A stretch of DNA of 64,000 bases. Source: Lepidostoma basale (lineage: Eukaryota; Arthropoda; Insecta; Trichoptera; Lepidostomatidae). The notes beneath the pieces are model-generated. The model was not told the origin of the DNA. It saw only the letters and a list, made by a program, of their open reading frames with translations, and ran no database searches. The DNA is taken from positions 124,001 to 188,000 of the forward strand of contig JAHDVF020000104.1 in the NCBI GenBank assembly GCA_022606425.2, in the 5' to 3' direction. The translations under genes were made by a program, and so were the position numbers. Shown here in pieces: positions 53,002-63,294 of this stretch. How positions within the stretch are numbered: the first letter of the stretch is position 1; each line of letters begins with the position of its first letter.

Positions 53002-54298
53002 GGGTAAAAGTGGGAAAGATGCCATACTTTTTGAAAAATACGATTTTTCGACAAACTTATGATATAAACTATCTGATACTTATTATATAATATTGTGCAT
53101 GTGTAAAAAGTAAAGTATTTATGGTATTTTTTTTGTAAGAAATTATTTTCGAAACCCTTATGAATGAGGATAGATGCCTACTCTATGGGATAGATGCCTC
53201 AATGTTATTTTGACTGGTGGGATAGTTGCCTTATGAAATCAGTTAAAACAATATTTTTAATATATTATTTTATTTTGTCACAATTATGTCACAATCATTT
53301 TTGGCCCTTAAAACTAACATTATAATTCAGTTGAGCAATTTTATACCTAATATTTTATACGAAAGTTTTTTTTTTCATTTGCAAAAATTTAGCCCGTCTA
53401 CATTGATTACAGATATTCCCGTACAAAGTGCAACTCTTGAAGCCACTTTCTGCACATAATACGAGTACATTGTATCCAATCCACCTTAGATTTAGTTTTC
53501 CGGTAATTTTCTAAACATTCCACGCATTCATGGTCCCTTTCTTCATCTTCATCACTATCTTCTGAAACTACTCTCGGTCTTTTTTTGACAGTAATGAAGT
53601 TATCTGCACTTCAGATAAGGTACGTTGTTTGCTATTTTTGCATAACAAGCGTGGGTTGGCTTTACCTTTAACTTTATTTTCCTTTGCAGAAATATTTTCT
53701 CTAGTGGTCAGTAGGTACTGCAGCCGATTGCTTCCCTCTCTTGTATAATGGCATATAGCGTTTTTAAGAACATCTTCGGTCCATATAGCTCTTGGTATTG
53801 CTCTTCCAATTTTGTGTACGTACCTATTTGCGTGGCATTGCTGGAAAATAAAAATGCTGAATTAGTGTGGGATAGATGCCCCTAAGGGCAACTATACTCA
53901 CGAGGACTGGGGCATCTATCCTTTTTGGAGGGGATAGACGCCTTTAAATATATAAAATAAGTTAACTGAAAAAAATACTAAATCACAGTACAATCTTTGC
54001 ATTTAGTGTATACATTGATCGTAAACATAAAAATATTATCACTTACCTCATGCGCTCAAAAGTTCCGAGCGAAATAATAAAGTAGGAAATCGAAATCCAG
54101 CAAACGTTCGCGCGTAATCACCTATCTAACAAGTTCCTCACTCACACGACCGTCACAACGCGATGCACTGGGCACCCTGGCGGAGATATGGGGTACTGCT
54201 TTGTTATAAAGTCAAAATCGGTAGTGTAATAGTTATGCATGTCTCGATATGATAATCGTGGCATCTATCCCCCTGCGGCATCTATCCCACTTTTACCC
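53002..54298 (-). mobile_element. pogo-like element, internally deleted
   Basis: Inverted ends GGGTAAAAGTGGGAAAGATG at 53002 and the near-complement ending at 54298, flanked by TA, as in the Tc1/mariner superfamily. The motif GATAGATGCC or a close variant is repeated inside both ends (53169, 53191, 53212, 53875, 53912 inverted, 53933, 54260 and 54278 inverted). The minus strand carries the remains of a transposase gene, listed separately. A total of about 1.3 kb is too short for a complete transposase gene, so a large internal part has been lost. Confidence 0.75.
53385..53838 (-). pseudogene. pogo-like transposase remnant, N- and C-terminal parts joined
   Basis: On the minus strand MPRK at 53838 is followed, after a 4-base break, by YVHKIGRAIPRAIWTEDVLK, NAICHYTREGSNRLQYLL. 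The start is like the N-terminus of pogo-type transposases, which have a helix-turn-helix DNA-binding region. The frame continues to a stop near SKKDRE. In another register it then gives VVSEDSDEDEERDHECVECL, ENYRKTKSKVDWIQCTRIMC, RKWLQEL. The C..C...DW.QC...C..WL pattern resembles the zinc-binding C-terminal tail of such transposases. The catalytic DDE domain is missing. Two frameshifts make it non-functional. Confidence 0.6.
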
Positions 54299-54955
54299 TA
54301 TGTAAAAAAAACACTCCTCAGTATGGATTCTTCTCTTCAGCATCTTTGTACTTTTGTTAGTAAAAATAAAATAAATAAAATATTTAATTTTCTTTTCTAA
54401 GAACTAAATACATTTGTTATTGCTTAGGAATAAATGACACATTTTTAAGAGCGGCAAAAACATTATTTACTCTAAATAACACTCATTTTAAACGTTTCTT
54501 TGACAACAACACTCTCTTCCGTTTTTATCTTTCCCACAAAGGTCATTGTGTTATTTAATTTAGTCCTGTAATTAAAATGTCAAAAGGGCAGAAAATGAAA
54601 GAGGACATTTGGTATTATTTTTCTCTCAATAGAGGTTTCCCACCGCACCACTTAAGAGGGAGCGGCCATAACAGTCAAACGCACCCCGAGAGGGTTGACA
54701 TCCCTTAACTTCACTTAAACGGTCGCCTCAGTCGACTATCCCTTCAAGGTCGTTATCTCCCCGATGAATTAAATATTCAAGGGATGTTTTTCAGATGAGC
54801 TCTGTCTGCTTCTACAATTATTCGTGTATTTGCGGACTCTCTTTCATTGCTCAGACGTGAATTTTATTACGATAAAATATGTACTCGTATTTACAATCTC
54901 AAAGAATTCTTAGATTTGTAAACACTGCTACTTTCTAAAACATTCAAATACAATT
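54299..54955. other. Unique stretch, GC-richer at 54630-54860
   Basis: 54630-54780 includes CACCGCACCACTTAAGAGGG and GGTCGCCTCAGTCGACTATC. No frame, repeat or terminal structure found. Confidence 0.35.
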
Positions 54956-54959
54956 TTTT

Positions 54960-55310
54960 TTTACGAATTTTTGATGAATTAAAACACTTTTTTTCACTTT
55001 TGAGTTCACTTTTCTCGAAGGATTTACAGCTTAATCATCGGGAGAACGATATAAACTTATGAGGCAAAGTTATATTAAGCGAGAAATGAAAAAAAACAGT
55101 GTTTTAATTTATAAAAAGGTCATTATTTAATTCAACTGGGTTAATGCCTTAGGTTTATCTAAAATTAATAATGACAGTACGGCTTATAAGGCAAAATTTT
55201 ATTTAGCTGGAAAAACATAGTGTTTTAATTCATAAAAAATAGTTCATCATTGTGAAATTCCACAGTATTACGCCTTAAGATTATCTAAAAAAATTCTTCA
55301 TAATACAACA
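54960..55310. repeat. Decayed repeat region with a roughly 118-bp direct duplication
   Basis: AACAGTGTTTTAATTTATAA, TTAATGCCTTAGGTTTATCT at 55095-55170 recurs changed at 55215-55290. Just upstream on the minus strand CCCGATGATTAAGC...CTTCGAGAAA may be a decayed core. Confidence 0.4.
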
Positions 55311-55344
55311 AACAGAAGTAAAAAAATCAATAAACGAGTCACAA

Positions 55345-55545
55345 TAACAGTTTGGACGGATGGAACGATTGGATGAGGGAATTGTAGTAAAAAAGTTTTT
55401 TTTCGGAACAGGAAAATTAATGACTCATAAACCAGGTGGGTTTGATGTCGTAAAAATTAACGAGCATGCTTATTACTATGTACATATATAATATATCATA
55501 GGAAGTTTAAGAAGTATGTCAAACAGAACAATACGGCCACTCATA
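55345..55545 (+). pseudogene. LINE family T, divergent subfamily, decayed
   Basis: TTTGGACGGATGGAACGATT, GGATGAGGGAATTGTAGTAA parallels FGHMKRMDEEIIV at 50.05 kb. Then AAAATTAACGAGCATGC and a CAAACAGAACAATACGG end. No tail. Confidence 0.5.
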
Positions 55546-55584
55546 ATACCTACTCTTCTGGTGAACAGTTACATAACAAAATAT

Positions 55585-55985
55585 ACTTCTTCTTCCTTTT
55601 TGTAGACCTATGTGGTCTGTTCTCCAGAGAGTTGCCTCTCCTGTGAGGTAGATTTCCAGCTGTCCTTCCATCTTTTAGGAGGTCTTCCACGAGGAAAAGT
55701 CCCATGAGGTTGATTATGCAATGCAATATAGGGGAGTCTGGTGGGGTCCATTCTTTGAACATGACCGTACCAGTCCCTTTTTCGCTGTCTGCTCCATCTT
55801 ATAATATCCTCAACCTCACATATCTCTCTTATTCTGGTGTTACTCGCGCGATCCCTCAGTGTCTTGCCTGCTATCGTCCTTAGTGTCTTCATTTCGGAAG
55901 TCCTCAAAACCTGTTTGGTCCTTACTGTGTCTGCCCTTGTTTCGACGCCATATGTTTTTATAATATTCATACTTGACAAACAATT
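55585..55985 (-). pseudogene. LINE family S, C-terminal segment
   Basis: The 123-codon frame 55979-55608 reads IIKTYGVETRADTVRTKQVL, RTSEMKTLRTIAGKTLRDRA, SNTRIREICEVEDIIRWSRQ, RKRDWYGHVQRMDPTRLPYI, PRGRPPKRWKDSWKSTSQER, and a stop. It is close to the plus-strand copy at 63.3 kb and less close to 45 kb. GAAGAAG tail at about 55588. Confidence 0.85.
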
Positions 55986-56742
55986 TTGTGTTTAAAAAGT
56001 TGATTTAAAAATAAAATAAAATAAATAATGACAAGAATAAGGAATTAGTAAAGACAACTGCTAAAGATCAGCGATTCAATCGAATGGTTACTCATAGATT
56101 GTACACATATAAATACGTTTAATTAATTTTTCATACATAATTGACGATATTTTCCTTTCCATTTCCATTTGCAGAAAAATCCCACCGCTGGTGATAGGAA
56201 GTACGATCAAACAAGTGAAAAAGTATCATTTAAATATTAATGAAGTAATAATGTTCAAGAGGCAGATACACTCGATTCTATAAAGCATTCTGCTTCCTTG
56301 ACGTTGGACCATCGCCGTACCTAAATCGACGTATTACTCAAGTAACAAACTTTTGCGCTGAATTGCCCAGAAGGGTAGGCAAACCTGATTGCCAGATATT
56401 TTAAAATTAGAATAATTACGAATGAAACTTGTATTAGCTTAGTTGATTTTTGCTTGTATTCGCTGTAGTTGATTTTTGCTATTTTTACTGATAGCAATAC
56501 CAAAATATAATAGATTTCTTTTGAAAATATAAACTTAAATCTTTACAAGAAAACGTAATGGGGGCTCTCAGTGATCACCTTCTCAACTAAAATACGTATT
56601 ATTTTATAATATATACTAAAGTATTGAAACTGCCGTTTTTATATTTTTTTTATAAACTTTATTTATATTTAAAAGCTCTCTTGAAAGTACGGTGTGTACT
56701 CAAGAGTGTCGTCCAATTGAACTGCAAAATAACAGTATTTTC
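55986..56742. other. No gene recognised
   Basis: A 60-codon minus frame at 56321-56503 has no similarity. TTAGTTGATTTTTGCT is repeated at 56439 and 56467. Confidence 0.35.
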
Positions 56743-56747
56743 ATTAA

Positions 56748-57268
56748 CCTTTCCCTTACGGTGCTAAAATAAAAACGTGCGTTCCGGTGTACGGTAGTCA
56801 GTACGCGTTAAAAAATTAGCGATTTTAAATCGGAAAAATAGTAACATTCATAGCTAATCCCCTTATTTAATTATAATTGAAGTCAAAAATTATAATAATT
56901 GAGATTTAATTGCTAAAAACATCCATCTCGCAACGCTCACGGAACGGGCATAGGTCCGCTCTGGTTGCAAGCTTGTAAAAAACTGCCGGCGCGGCGGGAC
57001 GGCGAGAGTGAGAACATTGAACTAGAACATATGCAAGAGTGAGATGCGAATATAGTGTGACGCACTCAAATCGCTGTTTATACGCGAATTTGTTTTCGAT
57101 TTTCACAAAATACCTCTGATGTACCCGATAAATTCTGATTATTATTAATATTATTATATACTATGGAGGAATACCCAAAATCTTAACCTTGTATTTATTA
57201 TATTTATCGAGATATTTATGGTTTTTAGAAGCAACGTGTAGAAGATACCCATCATAGGGAAGGGAGGG
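56748..57268. mobile_element. piggyBac-like non-autonomous element
   Basis: TTAA at 56744-56747 and 57269-57272. Ends CCTTTCCCTTACGG and, inward from the right, CCCTCCCTTCCCTA are short imperfect inverted repeats, as in piggyBac-like elements that insert at TTAA. The interior has a GC-rich section at 56920-57030 with CTGCCGGCGCGGCGGGACGG. The 66-codon minus frame there has no transposase similarity. Confidence 0.65.
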
Positions 57269-57272
57269 TTAA

Positions 57273-57610
57273 TAATATTTTAACATGATACAAAACACTG
57301 TTTATTCACCTTTGAGGATATTTTTCTCGATATATTTGGAAGTAAACGAAAATTAAAACAGTTCATATCGTTTTTCAAATTTGTGACAACTGAGAAGAGC
57401 CAAACATACCATTTATATAAATGGTTTTGCCGATAGGTGGAGCAATCTCTTTCTAAACCATGTCATTTCAGATGTCTTCTTATTTTGTGATATTGAGGCT
57501 CATCTGGCAAAAGCAGTATCTGTGTTATAATTATAAATGTATTTTAGTTTATTGCTTTATCATAAATTTTATGTTTTTGTGTTATAAAATTATTTCATTT
57601 TATTAAATAA
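57273..57610. other. No feature recognised
   Basis: AT-rich. Nothing assigned. Confidence 0.35.
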
Positions 57611-57616
57611 ATTATT

Positions 57617-58170
57617 TATGGTTGGGGCAGGCAACAAAGCGAATGGTGCACTTAAAGTTGTCATCGCAAACAAAAACCTATCCAAAAAAGCTGAAATAGC
57701 AGTGCACAATGGTGTTCTTCTACCGACCCTTATGGCAAAAGAAGGATAAAAGTAGAATAAATGCGGTAGAAATGAGATCTCTTAGACGAATGTGTGAATA
57801 CTCTCTGTATGATAGTGTGTCGAATGAAAATATGTGATGAATGCGGTGCGAATGATGGTGTTATGAACAAAATAATGAAAGGATCATTAAGATGGTTTGG
57901 ACATATGGAAAGAATGAATGAAGAAAGAATGGTAAAAATATATAAATTAACGATGTAAATGGAACCAGAAATAGAGGAAGATCGAGAAAAAACGTGGCAC
58001 GATCAAATAAATCAAATATTGAATGTCCGCCATGTGAGGAGTTAGAGAAATCGACGCGCGTGCACGACACGATGTATGAATGTTGAGGAAGCGAGAGAAA
58101 TATGTCAGGAAATAAAAAGGTGGCAGTCCATTCTTTCTGCCTACCCCTTCGGGGAGACGGCGTGATGATT
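57617..58170 (+). pseudogene. LINE family T 3' end
   Basis: VGAGNKANGALKVVIANKNL, AEIAVHNGVLLPTLM, then a deletion of the GSEAWNW codons, RINAVEMRSLRRMCEY, MNKIMKGSLRWFGHMERMNE, NRGRSRKNVARSNK-like shifted text, and the terminal SAYPFGETA. The tail is reduced. Several frameshifts. Confidence 0.75.
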
Positions 58171-58525
58171 ATTTAGTTTTTTTAAATATTTTTATTCTAA
58201 TTTGTGTATTAAATATATTGAAACCTCAAATTATGTAATGTGTCTGTCACAAAGAAAAATAAAACAATTAAAATTGATGGATCCATTTGCCTAATGAACA
58301 AATTCATTTTCAGATTGAATTTCTGTAAAATAATACGGTTCCAAAATAACTATTAGCAGTGAGTTGCATCACTGAGTTACGTTTCCAGTTCAGTAATTAG
58401 ATTAAAACTAGGTTAATTGATACCGAGATTGACACGTTCAGGTCAAACAAAACACGGCTATCAGTTCAAACAGTCAAAGTGTTACAGCTTAGTATTCATT
58501 TTCATTTTTCGCCATACTCATATTT
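58171..58525. other. No feature recognised
   Basis: Single-copy-looking, moderately AT-rich. Confidence 0.3.
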
Positions 58526-58529
58526 CTCA

Positions 58530-59075
58530 AATACGTGTAATTTCCATAAAATTTAATTAAACTTCTAGAAAATATACGTTATGATTCATATTATTTACGG
58601 TTTCTTGAAATATGATGTAAAATTCCATATTAAATCATTAATATGAATGAAAACGTCAGTTTTCTTGAATTTTTAATATATTTTATGGGAATGACATGTT
58701 TTGCCATTCTAAGGCATTATTAAATATGACATTTGATTCAAATTCATTATTGAATATGGAGTTTTACACTTTTGTTTAATAAACAATTGTTATCTTTGTT
58801 CTTTTAATATGTGCTTTTTAACTTATAAGTTTTTCAACTCGTTTAAGAGACAGGAGATAAGTCCTCCGCTTCTGGAAAACGTACGTTTTCATTGATATAA
58901 ATGACGCCAATTTTTTTTGTGTGAGTTTTACATCATTGTTCAAGTTTCTTGAACAATGATGTGAAACTCCATATTAAATAAATAACACGAATAGAAAGGC
59001 CTGTTTTATACAAGTTTTATAATATTTTGTGAATGACATGTTTCGCCTCTCCAAGACATTATCAAATGTAGCGAA
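58530..59075. repeat. Family A hammerhead-like repeats, nested palindromes
   Basis: Copies in alternating orientation, with minus-strand AATAATGCCTTAGAATGGCA, AAACATGTC at 58690-58730 and TGTCTTGGAGAGGCGAAACA near 59040. In between, 58924-58972 is a perfect palindrome of the distal end (ACATCATTGTTCAAG / CTTGAACAATGATGT), the junction of two copies joined at their far ends. Confidence 0.55.
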
Positions 59076-59175
59076 AATTAATCGTGTTATTGTTTGTATA
59101 CACGAGCTATAGAAACATAATACGGTATTTAAGGTAATTGACGTGGCCCAAAAATTGTTGATAATCCTTTAGACT

Positions 59176-59432
59176 GTAACGACTGTTGAAGTGGTAAGTG
59201 CATTGACTGCCACCTCGAAGGTTCCGGGTTCGATTCCCGGCGAGGGAAATGTGATTGTCACACTGTTTTTGGTCTGGTGTAGAATTCAACTGACAATAAA
59301 ATGGAGATAGATTAGCTACCTATCACATGTCACGAGAATCACTGTGATAGCAATATAATACCCCTTACATCGATTTGGCTCATGCTCTCGTGATGTAAAG
59401 AGCGATTATACAAAATAATAATAATAATAATA
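59176..59432 (+). repeat. tRNA-derived SINE, second copy
   Basis: B box GGTTCGATTCC at 59227-59237, the body as at 40830-40930 and a longer 3' part (CCCCTTACATCGATTTGG, CGTGATGTAAAGAGCG), with an AATAATAAT tail. The A box is decayed (TTGAAGTGGTAAG). Confidence 0.8.
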
Positions 59433-59505
59433 TAACTTCAAGATTATACACATTTTAATTCGTATGACGAGTATTTATAAATGATGGGATTTATCATACT
59501 TTTAG
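59433..59505. other. Short AT-rich spacer
   Basis: Nothing recognised. Confidence 0.3.
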
Positions 59506-59509
59506 AAGC

Positions 59510-59875
59510 TCAAAGATTCACTTATATTTTCTTCTATGTTCGCCATACTTGTGTTGTAGATGTTTTGTATTTTTCTTTTTCTTTTTCATATACTTTATTT
59601 ACAACACTAACTTTTAAACAAATTAAAATCAAACATCAAACATGTTTCGGACAACCCGGTCCATCCTCAGTAATATTATTAAGATATTTAAAATTGTTTA
59701 CAAATATGATCAGTCAGTTTTGACTGATTTGTTTTTTACAATTTTTTTTGTTTAAAAATATGATGAAAACTGATCATATTTGTAAACAATTTTATAATAT
59801 TTTAAATATCTTTATAATATCACTTAGGAAGTACCAGATTGTCCAAAACATGTTCAATATTTAATTTTAATTTCT
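59510..59875. repeat. Family B hammerhead-like repeat, head-to-head pair 1
   Basis: Minus-strand motif 59639-59670: CTGAGGA, extra T, stem GGAC/GTCC, GAAAC, AT, GTT. Plus-strand partner near 59826-59855 is decayed (CTTAGGA, TTGTCC, AAAACATGTT). Centre around 59720-59770. Confidence 0.6.
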
Positions 59876-60300
59876 TTTATATTCGCCATACTTTGTGTTG
59901 TTATGATGCTTTATTTCTCTTTTTCTATTTAACTTTTTTATGTATTTTGTATATTCAATACTTATTTAAAAAAATAAAATTGCATAGACATGTTTCGGAC
60001 AACCAGTCCTTCTTCAGTGATACATATTATAAAGTTACATTTTTTAAATATTATAAAATTGATTACATGATCTGACAGATGTTCAGATCATGTAAACAGT
60101 TTTATAATATTTTTTAAATGTATCTTTATTTTTATGTATCACTGATACATACAAATATGGTTGTCCGAAACATGTCTATGTAATTTTATTTTTTAATATA
60201 AGTATTGTATATACAAAGTATATAAAAAAGTAAAAAGAGAAAGAGAAATAATTTTAATTTGTTTAAAAAGTTAGTGTTGTATACAAAGTACTCGCATATA
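59876..60300. repeat. Family B hammerhead-like repeat, head-to-head pair 2
   Basis: Minus-strand motif 59987-60017: CTGAAGA, extra A, stem GGAC/GTCC, GAAAC, AT, GTC. Plus partner 60141-60177 keeps GTCC-GAAACATGTC but the core reads CTGATAC. The centre at about 60070-60090 is AACATCTGTC/GACAGATGTT-like. Confidence 0.6.
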
Positions 60301-60344
60301 AAAAAATAATAAAAAATATATCACTTATATTTATTCTCAATAAA

Positions 60345-60445
60345 CATACTACTACTATGTACTTCTCGGCGCTACATCCCGGTGTGGGATTTTTCTTCCA
60401 TTTTCTCCGAGTCCACCCATCGTTTTCTTGGTCTCTTCTTCAATA
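60345..60445 (-). pseudogene. LINE extreme 3' end with TAG tail
   Basis: Minus strand reads KKRPRKRWVDSEKMEEKSHT, then GM and a stop, with reiterated TAG units at the plus-strand left edge (TACTACTACTA). RPRKRW.DS is the RPPKRW.D-like LINE terminus. Confidence 0.5.
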
Positions 60446-60459
60446 AATATATAAACGAA

Positions 60460-60855
60460 AGAAAAACCTTACTGTAGATATTCCGCCAGCTCTATAATGG
60501 AATTCAGTTGTAGAAGGGAGAAATGTCCAAAAGGATCCAGATCGTTGTAGGTTGTTCAAGATTGGTAGAAAGTCATCCAAAGTGTTCCGGCAGGACTCGG
60601 CTCTTATCATTCCAACTCCATTAATCTGTGCAAAGGTATTCGTGAATAGGGCCGCGGTGTGCCGGGGACTCGATAGAATCGATCTTAGTCGGTGCCTGAA
60701 AAATGGTCCCCCATTTGTCAAAGCCAGTCACACGTCCCCCGCAGGCAAATATAGGAAGCCGAACAATTCCTTTATCGGCCAGAGTGATTTGAAGTGCTAC
60801 CGTTCTATAATTTGAAGAAATTCGTTCCTCTAAAAAATATATCATTTGTCGTACA
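60460..60855. other. Unassigned GC-richer block with frames on both strands
   Basis: Plus frame 60552-60815 (87 codons) and minus frames 60845-60621 and 60721-60440 overlap. The text is not biased or repetitive, but no family is recognised and no second copy exists here. It may be a decayed retroelement interior or old coding sequence. Confidence 0.35.
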
Positions 60856-60959
60856 AGTATTTTGACATAACATTCTTCATCTTTCTTCGTACATATCGTT
60901 AAAATTATTGTTTCTAAAATTAAATTAATTTGTAATAACCAAAAAAATTTCTAAACTGT

Positions 60960-61245
60960 GAAATTAAACAACTTATTTTGATGTATCACAATTGTATTTT
61001 ATTTTACGCGACAGCGTAAACGACAGCGCACAATTGTATTTCATCAACCTACGTTGACATCATCAGGTGTCACAAATCATATACATCATATTGTAACACC
61101 TGATAATGTCAACATAGGTTGATGAAACAGCTGTCGCGTAAAATAAAATACAATAGTGATACATAAAACAAAGTTATTTAATTTAACAGTTTAAAATGTT
61201 AAGGTATCATAGTGTTTCAGCCAAAACAACGAACTATTTAAAAGA
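60960..61245. repeat. Hammerhead-like repeat, family D, head-to-head pair
   Basis: Plus motif 61100-61135: CTGATAA, extra T, stem GTCAAC/GTTGAT with loop ATAG, GAAAC, then AGCT and GTC. The ACAGCTGT step is palindromic. Minus partner 61031-61066 has a perfect CTGATGA and stem GTCAAC/GTTGAT but GAAAT. Arms then diverge on both sides. Confidence 0.6.
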
Positions 61246-61450
61246 AACAAAATTATAGCTAAATCAATAATGTAAAACTGCATATTTAACAATAAATATT
61301 GAGCAAATCGTACGCATTCTAGAAGTTTTATGATATTATCATATAATGAAGTGCAATATACGCAGGACATTTGATAACGCATTTGAAAAGTCGAAAAATG
61401 TCGCTATCTTATTATTCCATAAAGCTTTAGGAAAATATCAATCGAAAATA
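61246..61450. other. AT-rich, family A relic
   Basis: AATGTAAAACTGCATATTTA and CTAGAAGTTTTATGATATTA are remnants of a family A body. Confidence 0.3.
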
Positions 61451-61454
61451 TTTA

Positions 61455-61890
61455 ATCTACGAAAGTGACGCTTGGAGCTGACAAAAGAGAAATGAGATCA
61501 CCGTGAAGAACGTGCGGGAAGAGGATATGTGAAAGAATACCGTACAAAGTCATAAGGAAGAAATGTAACACAGGCATCCAAGTAAAAATATAATCGCTGA
61601 AATGGTTCAAACATATGGAATAAATGGACGAGAGAAGTATGGTTGAAACGTTGCATACAAGCAATGTGAGTGGAAAGAGAAGTCGTGAAAGACCAAAGAA
61701 AGCATGGCATGACCAAATTAATCAAATACAAAAAGGCGGCCACATTCGAAGTCGAAAAAATCAACGAAGTGTTTGTACTACGATGTAAGAATACAATCGA
61801 AAGATAAGTCAGGACAGAAAAAAACGGCGATGCATCCTCTCTGGTTACCCGGTGAAACGTCGTGATGATTAGTCAGTTAGTTAGTACGTA
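61455..61890 (+). pseudogene. LINE family T, divergent subfamily
   Basis: TESDAWS-like start (GTGACGCTTGGAGC), EMRSP, RTCGKRICERIPYKVIRKKC, MVQTYGINGREKYG, SERSRERPKKAWHDQINQIQ, KGGHIRSRKNQRSVCTTM and the terminal segment. TTAG-like tail at about 61868-61885. Several stops. Confidence 0.7.
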
Positions 61891-62079
61891 TAAAATAATG
61901 GCAGGATGAGATTTCGAAATTTTAAATGTCTAACCACAAAGTTGGTGCTTCTTATAAGAAATAAAATTAATATATATGTTTTCCCTTAAAATATAAATTT
62001 GGAATCCACAACACAGAGCGATTGTGAAAATAGAAGAAAAATAAGCTTATCTTTAATATTTGCCTTCATTTTGTAGTTA

Positions 62080-62340
62080 CACTTTACAGTTACACTTTGT
62101 TACAGTTACAGTTACATTTATAGTTACACTTTGTATTATAACACTTTTTATTTTTACTAAACTCAGATATGTTTCGGTTACAAATAACCTTTATCAAACA
62201 AGTAACCTTTATCAATGTTAAATTTGTATACATTGATAAAGGTTACTTGTAACCGAAACTTGTCGGAGTTCAGTAAAAATAAAAAGTGTTGTAATACAAA
62301 GTGTAACTATATTTATTCAAATGCAGTGTTATATTTATTA
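62080..62340. repeat. Hammerhead-like repeat, family H, head-to-head pair
   Basis: Plus motif 62234-62265: TTGATAA, extra A, perfect 6-bp stem GGTTAC/GTAACC, GAAAC, TT, GTC. Minus partner 62166-62197: TTGATAA, stem GGTTA/TAACC, GAAAC, AT, ATC. Outer arms carry ACACTTTTTATTTTTACTAA and its complement. The left side also repeats TTACACTTTGT several times. Confidence 0.6.
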
Positions 62341-62965
62341 AATAAACTTTCATTGAATTTTTTTAGTACATTTATGATCTATTCTATAAAATGAATCATA
62401 TTTTAAATTAATATTTGCAAAACAGAAAGTAAAAATAAACATGTATTATCCCTGAACGCACACAACAATAATAATGTACACTTTACATGTGCGCTGTGTA
62501 TGTACATGCGAAGGGATGTTGTATAAATTTTAGTACTGGGACGTGACGATTATATCCCCAGATAAGGGTGTGACCAAATATGCGAGAGAGTGATAACGGC
62601 CCAATAAATTGAAATAGAGTTTTCTATTTACATTTAACCATTTTCATTAATCTGTCAGTGGTTAAATAGATCATTGACCCAGATAATGGAAAATTCAATT
62701 TAAGCAATACCAATAAATTAATAGCCAGGGGTTTACGGTGATATCACACTGCCCACGATTGTTGTTTCAGTAGAATACTTGTCACAGCGTCTTCGTTACA
62801 TAAGTTTTCTAATTAGAAAGTTTGAATTGATTTCTTGATGGTCTCAAAATCTTGCCCATCTTAAAGTAATGAGGTAAATTTGGAATGGTGTTGAAGTTTC
62901 ACTAGCCATGGAAAATTATACTAACGAAACGAATGGATTATTATTTTCAATCATAAACCGTTCCT
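62341..62965. other. Unique stretch, moderately GC-richer at 62500-62800
   Basis: No shared block or credible frame. Confidence 0.35.
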
Positions 62966-62969
62966 TACC

Positions 62970-63145
62970 TAACTAACCAGCCGTCACGCCGTCTCCCCGA
63001 AGGGGTATGCCAAAAACGTGTTTTACCACACTGTTGTTTGGTAGCATACTTCTTCCTAAAAATTCATACATTGTGTCATCCACGCACGTTGATTTCTTGG
63101 ACTCCTCACGTTGCCGACTTTCAACAACAATGGTCAACATTTAAT
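62970..63145 (-). pseudogene. LINE family T 3' end
   Basis: Reverse TTAG tail (CTAACTAACC), the reverse terminus with GCCGTCTCCCCGAAGGGGTA, then ATTCATACATTGTGTCAT and CTTGGACTCCTCACG. Truncated soon after. Confidence 0.65.
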
Positions 63146-63294
63146 ATTTGTACTTTCTTATGAAGTATGTAATTAATGGTGTGGCAATATTAAATATAAT
63201 ATTAATACATTCGTAAATTTGTGTTTAGACCACTTTATTCTTTTCAACGGCGGGAGCGCTCTCTGGCGCTCTAAATTCGACAATATGGAAAAAT

